DNA of 64,000 nt from Ruegeria atlantica (GTDB lineage Bacteria > Pseudomonadota > Alphaproteobacteria > Rhodobacterales > Rhodobacteraceae). Position numbers and translations under genes: made by a program. The notes beneath the pieces were generated by a model. That model did not search any database. It saw nothing but the letters and a program-made list of their open reading frames with translations, and was not told the DNA's origin. The stretch lies in contig NZ_WQBE01000010.1 of NCBI RefSeq assembly GCF_013032005.1, positions 84,846-148,845 on the forward strand, given 5' to 3'. Of the stretch, positions 62,535 to 64,000 are shown in pieces. Position 1 is the stretch's first letter; every line of letters begins with the position of its first letter.

Positions 62535-63989
62535 TTACCAGCCTAATGTCACCAGTTTGTCCAGCGACTGCTTTGCATCGCCATAGAACATGCGGGTGTT
62601 TTCTTTGAAGAACAGTGGATTTTCGATGCCCGAGTAACCCGTGCCCTGACCACGCTTGGACACGAACACCTGTTTCGCCTTCCAGCATTCCAGAACCGGC
62701 ATACCGGCGATAGGGCTGTTGGGATCTTCCTGTGCCGCAGGGTTCACGATGTCGTTCGAGCCGATGACGATGGCCACATCCGTTTCCGGGAAGTCGTCGT
62801 TGATCTCGTCCATTTCCAAAACGATGTCATACGGCACCTTCGCCTCGGCCAGCAGAACGTTCATGTGGCCCGGCAAACGACCCGCAACAGGGTGGATCGC
62901 AAAGCGCACCTCTTTGCCTTTGGCGCGCAGCTTGCGGACCAATTCAGACACGGACTGCTGCGCCTGCGCCACGGCCATGCCGTAGCCGGGGATTATGATG
63001 ATGCTGTCGGCGTCGTTCAGAGCAGCAGCAACACCATCGGCTTCGATGGCAATCTGCTCACCCTCAACGGCCATCTGCTCGCCCTGCGGGCCGCCAAAGC
63101 CACCCAGGATCACACTGACAAAGTGTCGGTTCATCGCCTTACACATGATGTAGGATAGGATTGCACCCGACGAGCCTACCAGCGCTCCGACCACGATCAG
63201 CAGGTCGTTGCCCAGCGAGAAGCCGATCGCCGCAGCAGCCCAGCCTGAATACGAGTTCAGCATCGACACAACCACCGGCATGTCGGCACCGCCGATGCCC
63301 ATGATCAGGTGATAGCCGATGAACAGCGCCGCCAGCGTCATCAGGAACAGCGGGAGGAAGCCGCCCGATGCTGTGTACCAGATCAGGCAGATCAACGAGA
63401 GACCCGCCGCAGCTGCGTTCAGTGCATGACCGCCTGGCAGTTTGGTCGCTGCCGAGGTCACCTTGCCCGCCAGCTTGCCATAGGCCACAACCGAACCGGT
63501 AAAGGTGATCGCACCGATAAAGACGCCCAGGAACAGTTCCACATGCAGGATCGACAGTTCCGCCGGGGTCTTTTTGGCGATCAGCTGGGCGAACCCTCCG
63601 AGCCCTGTGTAAAGAACCTCTTTCGAAGCATCCTCAACGGCCATCACTTCAGCGACGTTCAAAACTTCGAAATGGGCGTTGTAACCAACAAACACAGCCG
63701 CCAGGCCGACCAGCGAGTGCATCGCGGCAACAAGCTGAGGCATCTCGGTCATCTGGACGCGCTGCGCCACGTATTGACCGATCAGGCCACCACCCGCGAT
63801 CAGCAGCAGCGACAGCAGCCACAGACCCGAACCGGGGCCAACCAGCGTGGCAAAAACCGCCAGCGCCATACCGACGATGCCATACCAAACCGCGCGCTTG
63901 GCGCTTTCCTGGTTCGACAGACCGCCGAGCGAAAGGATGAAAAGGACAGCCGCAACAACGTAGGCGGCAGTAGTGAAGCCATAATCCAT
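62535..63989 (-). CDS. pntB: NAD(P) transhydrogenase subunit beta
   Basis: This 484-residue membrane protein is complete: eight or nine membrane segments in the first 260 residues, then the soluble NADP(H)-binding domain III with [20 protein letters not shown] (about 340-360), [20 protein letters not shown] and [19 protein letters not shown]. It moves hydride between NADH and NADP+ with proton flow. The pntA gene should lie just upstream, beyond the right edge of the window. It is a core gene, so the island-like region probably ends before it. Confidence 0.95.
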   Translation of the reverse strand: MDYGFTTAAYVVAAVLFILSLGGLSNQESAKRAVWYGIVGMALAVFATLVGPGSGLWLLSLLLIAGGGLIGQYVAQRVQMTEMPQLVAAMHSLVGLAAVFVGYNAHFEVLNVAEVMAVEDASKEVLYTGLGGFAQLIAKKTPAELSILHVELFLGVFIGAITFTGSVVAYGKLAGKVTSAATKLPGGHALNAAAAGLSLICLIWYTASGGFLPLFLMTLAALFIGYHLIMGIGGADMPVVVSMLNSYSGWAAAAIGFSLGNDLLIVVGALVGSSGAILSYIMCKAMNRHFVSVILGGFGGPQGEQMAVEGEQIAIEADGVAAALNDADSIIIIPGYGMAVAQAQQSVSELVRKLRAKGKEVRFAIHPVAGRLPGHMNVLLAEAKVPYDIVLEMDEINDDFPETDVAIVIGSNDIVNPAAQEDPNSPIAGMPVLECWKAKQVFVSKRGQGTGYSGIENPLFFKENTRMFYGDAKQSLDKLVTLGW

Positions 63990-64000
63990 GTGCCCGGCCT

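Noticed and set aside
1..64000. CRISPR array, rRNA, tRNA genes
   Set aside because: No regularly spaced repeats, no rRNA-like stretches and no tRNA motif were seen by eye on either strand.

Overview
The window looks like an accessory-rich stretch of an alphaproteobacterial genome, most likely from the Rhodobacterales (Roseobacter group). The pointers are a RepA-type ParA, TMADH/N-methylproline-demethylase-type flavoproteins, a DMSP-lyase-like cupin, IS3 and IS5 relics of the kind common in roseobacters, many TetR/MarR/LysR/MocR regulators paired with single catabolic genes, and a standard pntB at the right edge. No rRNA, tRNA or CRISPR array was seen.

Left edge (1-4.8 kb, + strand): the end of a DUF6285 gene, then an AHL-lactonase-like metallo-hydrolase, a FadJ-type bifunctional beta-oxidation enzyme and a thiolase, closed by a strong hairpin terminator. 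From 4.8 to 24 kb the DNA is a patchwork of intact small modules separated by decayed DNA. The intact parts are an M15 peptidase, three small proteins, a MocR/MFS pair, a CGNR regulator with a hydrolase and a flavoprotein, a replication/partition-like pair (winged-helix protein plus a ParA relative whose ATP site is degenerate), a Nudix hydrolase, a small XRE regulator, an RraB-like protein and the cupin. The decayed parts are a frameshifted AAA-ATPase tail, a serine-recombinase tail, an IS3 left end, an IS5 transposase relic and a LysR tail. This region behaves like a genomic island or an integrated plasmid relic.

24-36 kb holds regulator-plus-enzyme cassettes: MFS-DUF2165 with a TetR and a divergent saccharopine-dehydrogenase-like reductase; MarR, arginase-like and GMC oxidoreductase; a GcvA-like LysR; a YbfB-type MFS. 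36-40.4 kb is one compact minus-strand operon (GFA, NIPSNAP, DUF1203, M20 peptidase, GST, DMT exporter), whose last gene is split by a frameshift in a run of nine A. 40.6-49.7 kb carries TetR genes, two AhpD-like proteins, an ECF41-type sigma factor with its AhpD partner and a decayed epimerase, an SDR, and two hydrolases with TetR and ArsR regulators and clear operators.

49.7-53 kb is a TPP-riboswitch-controlled thiamine-precursor uptake operon (ThiM, ThiY, ThiZ, ThiX) in which thiM is cut to its first third and a foreign open reading frame separates ThiY from ThiZ. 54.2-61.3 kb is a minus-strand operon headed by an Rrf2-type regulator with a clear promoter/operator. It encodes an NDH-2-like flavoprotein, a RidA-family protein and a complete sugar-type ABC importer of unknown substrate. 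A DAO-family FAD oxidase and pntB close the window. The most notable items are the P-loop-degenerate ParA beside a winged-helix Rep-like gene, the Rrf2-RidA-flavoprotein-ABC operon, the DMSP-lyase-like cupin that lacks two metal histidines, and the frameshifted and decayed genes listed in the findings.
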